A stretch of DNA of 64,000 nt from Bradyrhizobium sp. SRL28 (GTDB lineage Bacteria; Pseudomonadota; Alphaproteobacteria; Rhizobiales; Xanthobacteraceae), in contig NZ_JAHEAG010000003.1 of NCBI RefSeq assembly GCF_018596315.1, forward strand, positions 674,180 to 738,179, in the 5' to 3' direction. Positions 48,954 to 57,277 of the stretch are shown here, piece after piece. The stretch's first letter is position 1. The number at the start of each line of letters is the position of its first letter. Under the pieces are notes generated by a model, which saw only the letters and a program-made list of their open reading frames with translations, did not search any database and had not been told where the DNA came from. The position numbers and the translations under genes are program-made.

Positions 48954-50720
48954 ATGGAAGCGCCCGGACCGGAGCGAAGGCTTGCCGCAGTCCTTGCCGC
49001 CGACATGGTCGGCTATAGCCGGCTGATGGAGGTCGACGAGGCGGGGACGCTTGCACGCCTCAAGACTCATCGCCTTGAGCTCATTGATCCCGCCATTGCC
49101 AAGAACCGGGGCCGTATCATCAAGACGACCGGCGACGGCATGCTGGTGGAGTTCCGCAGCGTCGTGGATGCGGTGTCGTGCGCTGCCGAAGTCCAGCGCC
49201 GGATGGCGCTGCGCAATGCCGATGTGTCGCCGGCGCGATGGATCCAGTTCCGCATCGGCATCAACCTTGGCGACGTGATCATCGAGGACAACGATATTTT
49301 CGGCGATGGCGTCAACGTCGCGGCGCGTCTCGAGGTGCTCGCCGAGCCCGGCGGCATCTGCGTCTCGGGCGCCGTGCGCGATCAAGTCAACCACCGGCTC
49401 GACGACATCGCCTTTGAGGATATCGGCGAGCAGAACGTCAAGAACATCACCCGCCCGATCCACGTCTTTCGGGTGCGGCTCGCGCCGGATGCCGCCGCGA
49501 CGCCGGTGAGCGGCAAGGACGGCGCGACAGCGACAATCACGACCAGGAAGCCGTCCATTGCCGTGCTGCCGCTGGTCAACATGAGCGGCGATCCGGAGCA
49601 GGAGTTCTTTGCCGACGGCCTCACCGAGGACATCATCACGGAACTGTCGCGCTTCCGCGACCTGCTCATCATCTCGCGCAACTCGACCTTCGTGCACAAG
49701 GGCAAAGCCGTAAAGGTGCAGGAGGTCGCGCGCGAACTCGACGTCGAATATGTGCTCGAAGGCAGCGTGCGCAAGGTCGGCGATCGCGTCCGCGTCACCG
49801 TGCAGCTGATCGATGCGCAGACCGACCGGCACGTCTGGGCCGAGCGCTACGATCGCAAGCTGGAGGATATCTTCGCCATTCAGGACGAGGTGACGGGCGC
49901 GATCGTTGCCACGCTTCCCGGCCGCGTCGAAGCGGCCACGCAGGAGCGCGCAAAGCGCCAGCGAACCGACAACATGGCGGCATATGAGTGCGTCCTCGCC
50001 GCCAAGGTGCTGCATCACCGCTCGCAGCGGGAGGCCAACGCCGAGGCACGGGCGCTTCTCGACCGCGCCATCGCGCTCGATCCGAATTACGCGCACGCAC
50101 ATGCCTGGAAGGCCTGCGTGCTCGGCCAGACCTGGGTCTACGGATGGTGCGCGGATCGCGAGGCCACCTTCCAGCAAGTGGCTGACGAATTGCAGATCGC
50201 GCTGGCGCTCGATGACAACGACAGCGACGTGCACCGTATCCTGGCCGCGGTGAACCTGACGCGCAACGATCATGAGAGGGCGGCCTACCATCAGGAACGC
50301 GCGCTCGCGCTTAATCCCAACTACGATCTGGTCGTGGTGCAGCAGGGCGAGTTTCTGACCTGGCTGGGACGGCCGGAAGAGGGGATCGACTGGATCAGGA
50401 AGGCGATGCGCCTCAACCCGTATCACCCCGAACGCTTCTGGAATCATCTCGGCCGAGCCTGCTACAGCGCCGAGAAATTTTCGGAAGCCGCCGAGGCTTT
50501 CGCGCGGATTACGCGGCCTGATTACACGCATCACGCTTTCCTCGCCGCAACCTTCGCGCAGATGGGCAACGGCGTTGCTGCCGCGGCGCATGCTGCCGAG
50601 GTCGTGAAGCTCGAACCGAGTTTCTCGGTGGCCGCCTATCTCGCCACCCAGCACTACAAGCAGGAGACCGATCGCCGGCGCCATGAGACCGGCCTTCTAA
50701 AGGCCGGGTTACCGGCGTGA
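48954..50720 (+). CDS. Class III adenylate/guanylate cyclase with TolB-like and TPR domains
   Basis: The 588-residue protein starts at ATG 48954 after AGAGAGGCGGAAA. Residues about 8-180 are a class III cyclase homology domain: RRLAAVLAADMVGYSRLMEV with a metal-binding Asp, IIKTTGDGMLVEF with the second, and GDGVNVAARLE. Residues about 200-330 match the TolB-like/FlgO segment: SIAVLPLVNMSGDPEQEFFADGLTEDI and RELDVEYVLEGSVRK. From about 350 onward come TPR repeats (LDRAIALDPNYAHAHAWKA, QERALALNPNYD). This architecture is widespread in rhizobia; it may make cAMP in response to a TPR-bound signal. It starts 150 bp after opgH, with tandem 19-bp repeats between. Confidence 0.92.
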   Translation: MEAPGPERRLAAVLAADMVGYSRLMEVDEAGTLARLKTHRLELIDPAIAKNRGRIIKTTGDGMLVEFRSVVDAVSCAAEVQRRMALRNADVSPARWIQFRIGINLGDVIIEDNDIFGDGVNVAARLEVLAEPGGICVSGAVRDQVNHRLDDIAFEDIGEQNVKNITRPIHVFRVRLAPDAAATPVSGKDGATATITTRKPSIAVLPLVNMSGDPEQEFFADGLTEDIITELSRFRDLLIISRNSTFVHKGKAVKVQEVARELDVEYVLEGSVRKVGDRVRVTVQLIDAQTDRHVWAERYDRKLEDIFAIQDEVTGAIVATLPGRVEAATQERAKRQRTDNMAAYECVLAAKVLHHRSQREANAEARALLDRAIALDPNYAHAHAWKACVLGQTWVYGWCADREATFQQVADELQIALALDDNDSDVHRILAAVNLTRNDHERAAYHQERALALNPNYDLVVVQQGEFLTWLGRPEEGIDWIRKAMRLNPYHPERFWNHLGRACYSAEKFSEAAEAFARITRPDYTHHAFLAATFAQMGNGVAAAAHAAEVVKLEPSFSVAAYLATQHYKQETDRRRHETGLLKAGLPA

Positions 50721-50750
50721 AGTTGCATCGCCTTGTTGGGCTCTTTCGCG

Positions 50751-51743
50751 CTACTCTGCAGTGATCTGCGCGTCCTTGACGACTTTGGCCCAGCGCGGGC
50801 GATCCTTGGCGATCAGTTCTGCGAGGCGTTGAGGCGGGCCGCCCTGCGCGATCAGGCCTTGCTTGCCGAGAAGCGCTCGAACGTTCGGCTCCGCGAGTAT
50901 GTCGTTGAACACCGCATTGTAGCGGTCGACGATCTCTTTCGGCGTATTGGCCGGAGCAAGAACGCCGTACCACAAATCGACATCGAAGTCGGTGACGCCT
51001 AGTTCTGCGAGCGTTGGCACGTTCGCCGCCTGCGGCGTCCGTTTTTGGCTGCCCACTGCAAGGATACGGATTTGTCCGGTTTCTGCGAGTGGAAGCGCGG
51101 TATGGACCGGCAGGAACATGGCCGAGACGTGTCCGCCCGCAAGATCCTTCACCGCGCCGGCCGACCCTGAATAAGGAATGTGCGTCAGGTTGATCTGCGC
51201 CGTGAGCTTGAACAGCTCCATGGCGAGATGTTGCGGTGTGCCCCGGCCGGGAGAAGCGTAATTGATCTCGCCCGGCTTGCTGCGGGCAAGTGCGATCAAT
51301 TCCGCGAGCGTGTTGACGTTGAGCGAAGGATGAACGACGAGCGCCAAAGCGCCCGTCGCGATCTCGGCGATCGGCACGAAATCCTTCTCCGGATCGTAGG
51401 GTATTGTCGGATAAAGGCTCGCATTCATCACGAATGTATTGACAGTCACCAGCAGGTTCTGGCCATCAGGCGCAGTGCGCGCTGCGGCCTGCGTGCCGAT
51501 GTTGCCGCTGGCGCCGGGCTTGTTCTCAACAATGACAGGGTGATTCCAGCGCTGTCGCAGTTCCTCGCTGAGGATGCGCGCGAGCAGGTCTGGCCCCGTG
51601 CCCGGCGAGAAGGGGACGTTGAGCCGGATTGGTTGCTGCGACTGCCCGTGAGCCAGGCCGGGCATCACAGGGGAAAATGCCGCGACGAGAATCCCCAGCA
51701 CCGTACGGCGCGAATGCATGCCGCTTGCGGAATCGATCGCCAC
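50751..51743 (-). CDS. Tripartite tricarboxylate transporter (Bug/TctC family) substrate-binding protein
   Basis: The 330-residue periplasmic binding protein starts at GTG 51743 with AGGGAGGATATC upstream. A signal peptide covers about residues 1-33 (ending GLAHGQ), then the family elements PIRLNVPFSPGTGPDLLARIL, ENKPGASGNIGTQ, HIPYSGSAGAVKDLAGG and VPTLAELGVTDFD. It is divergent from the iclR gene, and a 24-bp operator-like site at 51803-51826 lies 60 bp upstream, so IclR probably controls it together with the flavin hydroxylase on the other side. Ligand unknown, probably an aromatic or dicarboxylic acid used by the cluster. No TctAB is adjacent. Confidence 0.92.
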   Translation of the reverse strand: MAIDSASGMHSRRTVLGILVAAFSPVMPGLAHGQSQQPIRLNVPFSPGTGPDLLARILSEELRQRWNHPVIVENKPGASGNIGTQAAARTAPDGQNLLVTVNTFVMNASLYPTIPYDPEKDFVPIAEIATGALALVVHPSLNVNTLAELIALARSKPGEINYASPGRGTPQHLAMELFKLTAQINLTHIPYSGSAGAVKDLAGGHVSAMFLPVHTALPLAETGQIRILAVGSQKRTPQAANVPTLAELGVTDFDVDLWYGVLAPANTPKEIVDRYNAVFNDILAEPNVRALLGKQGLIAQGGPPQRLAELIAKDRPRWAKVVKDAQITAE

Positions 51744-51802
51744 GATATCCTCCCTTACTAGCTTGCTCGCCGGCAGCTCGGTCCGCGGGAGCTTTTTCTG
51801 TT

Positions 51803-51826
51803 AAAATCTCTTAATGTGAGATTATG
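51803..51826. promoter_or_regulatory. Putative IclR operator, site 1
   Basis: AAAATCTCTTAATGTGAGAT followed by TATG contains the inverted arms AATCTC and GAGATT. The same 24-bp layout, with identical ends AAAATCT and TGAGATTATG, occurs at 52720-52743 on the other side of iclR. It lies in the divergent gap between the TTT binding protein and iclR. Confidence 0.75.
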
Positions 51827-51957
51827 ATGTATTATGCGCCATCGCGTGTCAGTTCAAGGTTGATTCTGCCGGATCGGGAAAAGTATCTGGTCCAAAGCAG
51901 CGCCAACGCGGGCCGCGCGCCAAAACTGGAGCGAAGTCAGACCATGTGGCTTGAGGC

Positions 51958-52716
51958 ATGAAGCCAAAGAACAGCCTGGAGCGGGTGCTTGCGGTCCTCG
52001 AAGTGTTTTCCGAGGAGCGGCTGGAATGGACGCCTGAGGATTTGATGCGCGAGCTCGGCTACAGCCGGCCGACGCTCTACCGCTATCTGAAGATCCTGAA
52101 AGACGCCGGCTTCCTGATGTCGGCCCGCAACTCCGGCGTCACGCTGGGGCCGAAGGTCGTCGAGATGGATTATCTGACGCGCCGCTCCGACCCGCTGGTG
52201 CTGATCGGCGCGCCTTACCTGAAACAGCTGACGGCTGCCCATTCCTGCACCGCCATGGTCTTGCGCTGGTACGGCAATAAAATCCTTTGCGTTGCCTCTG
52301 AATCCTCCACCAAAAACCCGATCAGTTCCTATCCGCGCGGCCGGCCGATGCCGCTGGGGCGCGGCGCCATCGCGCGCTCGATCCTGGCGCTGCTGCCGCG
52401 GCCGCGTCTGGTGCCGCTGATCGAACGCAATCTCGCCGATCTGCGCTCGGTTGGTCTCGGCGACAACGCCGATGATGTCCTCAAAAGCCTGAGAAAGGTC
52501 CGCAAGACCGGCTTTTGCGTCGCCTATGGCGAGGTCACACCCGGCGCCGTCGGTATCGCCGCGCCTGTTGTCGATGACCGCGATTATCCGATCGCCAGCG
52601 TCTGCGTCACCATTGCCGGCAATCTGGTGACGGGCGCGCAGATCGATCAGATCGGCGCCGAGGTCCGGCGCGTGGCGTCGCAGATTTCGGCCGATCAGGT
52701 GAGCGGGAAATCTTGA
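51958..52716 (+). CDS. IclR family transcriptional regulator
   Basis: The 252-residue protein has an N-terminal winged helix (residues about 5-55: SLERVLAVLEVFSEERLEWT, ELGYSRPTLYRYLKIL) and an IclR effector domain from about residue 75, including GVGIAAPV-like GAVGIAAPVVDDRDYPIASV. These regulators sense aromatic acids or other small carboxylates and control adjacent catabolic genes. Two copies of one 24-bp site flank the gene, at 51803 and 52720. It is divergent from a TTT binding protein and upstream of a flavin hydroxylase. ATG 51958 has TTGAGGC upstream. Confidence 0.92.
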   Translation: MKPKNSLERVLAVLEVFSEERLEWTPEDLMRELGYSRPTLYRYLKILKDAGFLMSARNSGVTLGPKVVEMDYLTRRSDPLVLIGAPYLKQLTAAHSCTAMVLRWYGNKILCVASESSTKNPISSYPRGRPMPLGRGAIARSILALLPRPRLVPLIERNLADLRSVGLGDNADDVLKSLRKVRKTGFCVAYGEVTPGAVGIAAPVVDDRDYPIASVCVTIAGNLVTGAQIDQIGAEVRRVASQISADQVSGKS

Positions 52717-52719
52717 GGC

Positions 52720-52743
52720 AAAATCTTATATTATGAGATTATG
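52720..52743. promoter_or_regulatory. Putative IclR operator, site 2
   Basis: AAAATCTTATATTATGAGAT followed by TATG shares its first seven and last nine bases with site 1 and has the arms AATCT and AGATT. It lies right after the iclR stop and overlaps an ATG at 52741, which argues that this ATG is not the start of the next gene. Confidence 0.75.
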
Positions 52744-52815
52744 CTTGACTTGAAGCCGGACCTGTTCTCATTTTCCCCGCCCGCGCGCCAATCACGCCAA
52801 TCGCAAGCAGCAAAA

Positions 52816-54417
52816 ATGAACATGCCCGCCGAATCTGCCACGCAAGTCGTCATTGTCGGAGGCGGGCCGGTTGGTCTTGGTCTTGCGATCGAACTTGGCC
52901 AGCGCGGCGCCAACTGCGTTCTGGTCGAGCGCTACGTCAGCCCGCAGCCGATCCCGAAGGGTCAAAACCTGACCCAGCGCACGCTTGAACACTTTTACTT
53001 CTGGGGAGCGGAGGCGGAGCTTAGAGCGGCGCGGACGATCCCGCCCAACTACGGCATCGGCGGCATGACGTCCTATGGCACGCTGCTGAGCGGATACCGG
53101 TATGACTGGCTCCAGCGCGAGCTGGTGCGGCCCTATTACTTCACGGATAACGAACGGCTGCCGCAATACGCAACCGAGGCCGTGCTGCGGCACCGCTTGA
53201 GTAAATTGCGGAACGTCGAAACAATTTACGGCTGGAGCGCTTCCGGGATCGCACAGGACGCCGAGGGCGTGCAGGTGACGATTGCCGAGCGCAACACCGC
53301 TCGGCAGCGCGTCCTGCGGGCAGACTATGTGGTCGGCTGTGACGGCAGCCGCTCGCTGGTGCGCGAGGCCGCCGGCATTCCCCAGACCCTGACCGACCAC
53401 GACCGGCTGATGGTGCTGCTGGTGTTCCGCTCGACCGGGCTGCACAGGCTGCTGGAGCGTTTTCCGAACAAGTCCTTTTACAATGTGCTGCATCCCGACC
53501 TGAAGGGCTACTGGAAGTTCTTCGGCCGCGTCGATCTCGGCACCACCTGGTTCTTCCACGCGCCGGTGCCGCTCGGTACGACAAAAGAAAACTTCGATTT
53601 CCGCGGCCTCCTGCATGGAGCGGTCGGCGATGAATTCGACGTCGAGTTCGAGCACATCGGCTTTTGGGACCTGCGCGTCGCGATCGCGGATCAATATCGC
53701 ATGGGCCGCGTTTTCATTGCCGGCGATGCCGCGCACAGCCATCCGCCCTATGGCGGTTACGGCATCAACACCGGCCTCGAAGACGCCGCCAATCTCGGCT
53801 GGAAACTTGCGGCGGCGCTACAAGGTTGGGCGGGAGCGCACCTCCTGGATTCCTACGGCGAGGAACGGCGCCCGGTATTCGCGTCCACCGCGCAGGATTT
53901 CATCGAGAAGGCGATCGAAAGCGACCGGAAATTCCTGGCCAAGTTCGATCCCGCGGCCGACAAGGATGCGTTCGAAGCCGAATGGCAGGCGCGCTCGTCC
54001 GGTGCGCATTCGGAAGTGAATTCGTTCGAGCCGAATTACGAGGGCTCCTCGGTCGTCGCAGGCACGCCTGGCGCCGCCTGCAGTGCGATCGGGTCGCATC
54101 AATTCGCGGCGCGCGCCGGCCATCATCTGACGCCGCGCCAGCTCACGTCGGGCCGCAATGTCTTCGAGGAACTGGGCGAAGGATTTACGCTGCTCGATTT
54201 TGGCGCGCCGGAAGCCGCCACCGCCTCGATCAGGCGCGCCGCCGAGACCAGCGGCGTACCACTGAAGCTGGTCAGGGACGACAGCGTGGAAGCGCGAGAA
54301 TTCTACGAAGCGGCGCTCATACTGGTCCGGCCCGATCAGTTTGTCGCTTGGGATTCGGACGGTGATGTGACAGACGCCGCCGGACTTATCCGTCGCGTGG
54401 TCGGCGGCCACCCCTGA
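52816..54417 (+). CDS. FAD-dependent aromatic monooxygenase (PheA/TfdB/MhpA type)
   Basis: The 533-residue class A flavin hydroxylase from ATG 52816 begins a few residues before VVIVGGGPVGLGLAIELGQR (FAD loop). It contains the DG motif VVGCDGSRSLVREAAGIP and GRVFIAGDAAHSHPPYGGYG, with a thioredoxin-like C-terminal domain ending near LVRPDQFVAWDSDG. It hydroxylates phenolic rings using NAD(P)H and O2. An in-frame ATG at 52741 overlaps the operator-like site 52720-52743, so 52816 is preferred, although its ribosome binding site is weak. It heads a plus-strand catabolic run: a TPP enzyme, a TTT binding protein and a second hydroxylase. Confidence 0.88.
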   Translation: MNMPAESATQVVIVGGGPVGLGLAIELGQRGANCVLVERYVSPQPIPKGQNLTQRTLEHFYFWGAEAELRAARTIPPNYGIGGMTSYGTLLSGYRYDWLQRELVRPYYFTDNERLPQYATEAVLRHRLSKLRNVETIYGWSASGIAQDAEGVQVTIAERNTARQRVLRADYVVGCDGSRSLVREAAGIPQTLTDHDRLMVLLVFRSTGLHRLLERFPNKSFYNVLHPDLKGYWKFFGRVDLGTTWFFHAPVPLGTTKENFDFRGLLHGAVGDEFDVEFEHIGFWDLRVAIADQYRMGRVFIAGDAAHSHPPYGGYGINTGLEDAANLGWKLAAALQGWAGAHLLDSYGEERRPVFASTAQDFIEKAIESDRKFLAKFDPAADKDAFEAEWQARSSGAHSEVNSFEPNYEGSSVVAGTPGAACSAIGSHQFAARAGHHLTPRQLTSGRNVFEELGEGFTLLDFGAPEAATASIRRAAETSGVPLKLVRDDSVEAREFYEAALILVRPDQFVAWDSDGDVTDAAGLIRRVVGGHP

Positions 54418-54487
54418 CAGATCACGCCGGATCCGTCGTCGAACAAGAACAGGCCGAAGGCCGACAAGGGAACACAAGGAAAAGGCC

Positions 54488-56221
54488 ATGAGCCGTCACA
54501 GTGCCGCGCATTATTTCCTCGAAGGTCTCGTCGACCTTGGCGTTGACTACATCTTCGCCAATCTCGGCACCGATCATGTCTCGCTGATCGAGGAGATCGC
54601 GCGCTGGGACCGCGAAGGCCGCAAGCATCCGGAAGTCATCCTCTGCCCGCACGAGATCGTCGCCGTTCACATGGCCGGCGGCTACGCACTGGCGACCGGC
54701 AGGGGACAGGCGGTGTTCGTGCATGTCGACGCCGGGACCGCCAATGCCTGCATGGCGATACAGAACCTGTTTCGGTACCGGCTGCCGGTAATGCTGTTCG
54801 CGGGACGCGCACCCTTCACGCTGCATGGCGAATTGACGGGATCGCGCGACACCTATGTACACTTCGTGCAGGATCCCTTCGACATCGCCAGCATCGTACG
54901 GCCCTATGTCAAATGGGAGTATTCACTGCCCTCCGGCGTCGTCGTGAAGGAAGCGCTCGCCCGCGCCGGCGCCTTCATGCACAGTGATCCGCCCGGGCCG
55001 GTCTATATGATGCTGCCGCGCGAGACGCTGGCCGAGGAATGGGACGAAACGCAGATGCCGGCCTACAACCCCGCCCGCTATGGCGGCGTGGCGGCCGGCG
55101 GTATCGATCCTGCTCGCGTAGATGCCATCGCCACGCGATTGATGGCGGCGGAAAATCCGATCGCGCTGACGGCCTATCTCGGGCGCAATGCCGAGGCGGT
55201 CGCGGCGCTGGAGCGTCTTGCGCTTGCCTGCGGCATCCGGATAGCGGAGTTCAACTCGATCGATCTCAATGTTTCGCAGGATTCGCCGTGCTTTGCCGGT
55301 TTCGATCCGATGCCCCTGCTGGAACAGGCCGACGTCGGACTGCTGCTCGATACCGACGTGCCTTTTGTGCCGCAATACGCCAAGCGCGTAGAAGCCATCG
55401 ACTGGATCCAGATCGACATCGATCCGTTGAAGTCGGATTTCCCGATGTGGGGCTTCCCGACGGACATCAGGATCCAGGCCGATTGCGCGACCGTCCTGCG
55501 GCAGGTGCTCGAGGCGGTCGCGGCGCGCGCCGATGACGCCTATCGCAAAAGCGTCGTCGACCGCATTGCTGGCTGGAGCGGTGCCCGCGAGGCAGCGGAC
55601 AAGCGGCGGGTAGCCGCCGCTGCGAACAAGGGCGCGCCTGGCGCGATCAGCGCGGCCTATCTGTTCGCGACCTTGAACCGTGCGATCTCGCAGGACGATA
55701 TCGTCGTCAACGAAGCGATCCGCAATGCGCCGCTGGTGCAGGAGCATATCCGCCGCACGCGGCCGCACAGCTATGTCGGTCTCGCCGGCGGAGGGCTTGG
55801 CTTCAGCGGCGGCATGGCGCTGGGCCTGAAGCTGGCGCAGCCGGAGCGACGCATCGTGCAGATCATCGGTGACGGCGGCTTTCATTTTTCCTCGCCGGAT
55901 TCGGTATTCGCCGTCGCCCAGCAATATCAGATTCCGATTCTGACGGTCGTCCTCGACAATGGCGGCTGGCAGGCGGTCAAGTCGTCGGTGCAGCGGGTCT
56001 ATCCGAAGGGCATCGCCGCCGAGACCAATTCGTTTCAATCGCAACTGCGCTCGGGCCGGCAGGGCGAGCAGCGAAACTTCTCCGATATCGGCCGCGCGTT
56101 CGGCGCGCACGCTGAATTCGTCGGCGAGCCGGATGACCTCGCCGCGGCCGTCGATCGCTGCCTCGCCGCTGTCGACGGCGGGATCGCCGCCGTGCTGCAT
56201 GTCCAGATCACGCCGCTCTAG
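54488..56221 (+). CDS. Thiamine-diphosphate-requiring enzyme, acetolactate-synthase-like
   Basis: The 577-residue ThDP enzyme has the PYR-domain segment VDYIFANLGTDHVSLIEEI, a cofactor-activating Glu in CPHEIVAVHMAGGYALATGRG, a central domain with PIALTAYLGRN, and the diphosphate motif IIGDGGFHFSSPDSVFAVA followed by VVLDN. It looks like an acetolactate synthase large-subunit relative. Enzymes like this in catabolic clusters decarboxylate or carboligate 2-oxoacids rather than make branched-chain amino acids. AAGGAAAAGGCC precedes ATG 54488. It lies between a hydroxylase and a TTT binding protein, so it probably acts on a ring-derived oxoacid. No regulatory small subunit gene is adjacent. Confidence 0.88.
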   Translation: MSRHSAAHYFLEGLVDLGVDYIFANLGTDHVSLIEEIARWDREGRKHPEVILCPHEIVAVHMAGGYALATGRGQAVFVHVDAGTANACMAIQNLFRYRLPVMLFAGRAPFTLHGELTGSRDTYVHFVQDPFDIASIVRPYVKWEYSLPSGVVVKEALARAGAFMHSDPPGPVYMMLPRETLAEEWDETQMPAYNPARYGGVAAGGIDPARVDAIATRLMAAENPIALTAYLGRNAEAVAALERLALACGIRIAEFNSIDLNVSQDSPCFAGFDPMPLLEQADVGLLLDTDVPFVPQYAKRVEAIDWIQIDIDPLKSDFPMWGFPTDIRIQADCATVLRQVLEAVAARADDAYRKSVVDRIAGWSGAREAADKRRVAAAANKGAPGAISAAYLFATLNRAISQDDIVVNEAIRNAPLVQEHIRRTRPHSYVGLAGGGLGFSGGMALGLKLAQPERRIVQIIGDGGFHFSSPDSVFAVAQQYQIPILTVVLDNGGWQAVKSSVQRVYPKGIAAETNSFQSQLRSGRQGEQRNFSDIGRAFGAHAEFVGEPDDLAAAVDRCLAAVDGGIAAVLHVQITPL

Positions 56222-56290
56222 CGATCGGTCCGAACCCGTTCGCCGTGCGGCCCAAGAGCATTACAAGACAATTGCCCGGGAGGAAACATA

Positions 56291-57262
56291 ATGAAAACCC
56301 TTTGCCGCGTGGCGCTCGCCGCCCTCTGTTTGAGCTTCTTCGGTCGCGTGCCTGCTCTCGCCCAGGCCCAATACCCGACGCGGGCAATTCATATCGTCGT
56401 CGGTTTCACGCCGGGTGGCGGCAACGACATCATCGCACGCATCTTCGGGCAAAAACTGTCGGAAAGTCTCGGCCAGCCGGTCATCATTGAGAACAAGCCC
56501 GGTGCGGGTGCAATCCTGGCCACCGAATACGTCGCGCGATCGGCGCCCGACGGCTACACGCTGCTGGTCGGAGCCAGCGGCGCCATGGTGATCAATCCCG
56601 CCGTCTACGAAAAGCTGAGTTACGAAACGGTGCGGGATTTCAAGCCGGTTTCCGAGCTCGGATCGTTTCCGCTAATCCTGATCGTCAACGCGAAATCGCC
56701 GTTCAAGTCCTTGGCCGATCTCGTCGCCTACGCCAAAGCCAATCCCGACAAGGCGAACTATTCCTCTTCGTCCGCAGCCTTCCAGCTCGCGACCGAGCTG
56801 TTCAAGCAGAAGACCGGCGTGCCGATGCAGATGATCCCCTACAAGGGGGCCAACGATTCCGTTACAGCTGTCATCTCGGGAGAGGTGACGGCGACCATCG
56901 CAGATGCCGGGCCGGTGACCAGCCAGGTCAACGGCGGCCTTGCCCGCGCGCTCGCGGTTGCTGCCCCGAAGCGGGTGGAGAGTCTGCCGGATGTGCCGAC
57001 CATGAAGGAAGCCGGCGCCGACGTCGAAGCGGTGCTGTGGAGCGGCATTTTCGTGCCGGCTGCGACACCGCCCGAAATCGTTGCCAAGCTAGAGGCCGAA
57101 TTCATCCGCATTGCGCGGCTGCCAGACGTTGTCTCCCGCCTCAAATTGCTCAATATCGATTCGGTCGGCAATTCCTCGGAAGAGTTTTCGCGCATCATCG
57201 CGGCCGATCTTGAACGCTGGAAGGCAGTCGCGCGCGCCGGCAACATCAAGATGGCCCAGTAG
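56291..57262 (+). CDS. Tripartite tricarboxylate transporter (Bug/TctC family) substrate-binding protein
   Basis: The 323-residue periplasmic binding protein has a signal peptide (about 1-26, ending ALAQAQ) and the family elements YPTRAIHIVVGFTPGGGNDI, ENKPGAGAILATEYVA, MIPYKGANDSVTAVISGEV and LPDVPTMKEAGADVEAVLW. ATG 56291 follows GGGAGGAAACATA. It is embedded in the plus-strand run between the ThDP enzyme and the second hydroxylase, so it probably captures the same substrate class as the enzymes. It is one of two Bug proteins in the IclR-linked cluster. The ligand is not evident. Confidence 0.93.
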   Translation: MKTLCRVALAALCLSFFGRVPALAQAQYPTRAIHIVVGFTPGGGNDIIARIFGQKLSESLGQPVIIENKPGAGAILATEYVARSAPDGYTLLVGASGAMVINPAVYEKLSYETVRDFKPVSELGSFPLILIVNAKSPFKSLADLVAYAKANPDKANYSSSSAAFQLATELFKQKTGVPMQMIPYKGANDSVTAVISGEVTATIADAGPVTSQVNGGLARALAVAAPKRVESLPDVPTMKEAGADVEAVLWSGIFVPAATPPEIVAKLEAEFIRIARLPDVVSRLKLLNIDSVGNSSEEFSRIIAADLERWKAVARAGNIKMAQ

Positions 57263-57277
57263 TGACGGGTGCGCCTC

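Noticed and set aside
48939..50684. 581-codon minus-strand frame opposite the cyclase gene
   Set aside because: No domain is recognisable, while the plus strand shows cyclase, TolB-like and TPR motifs throughout.
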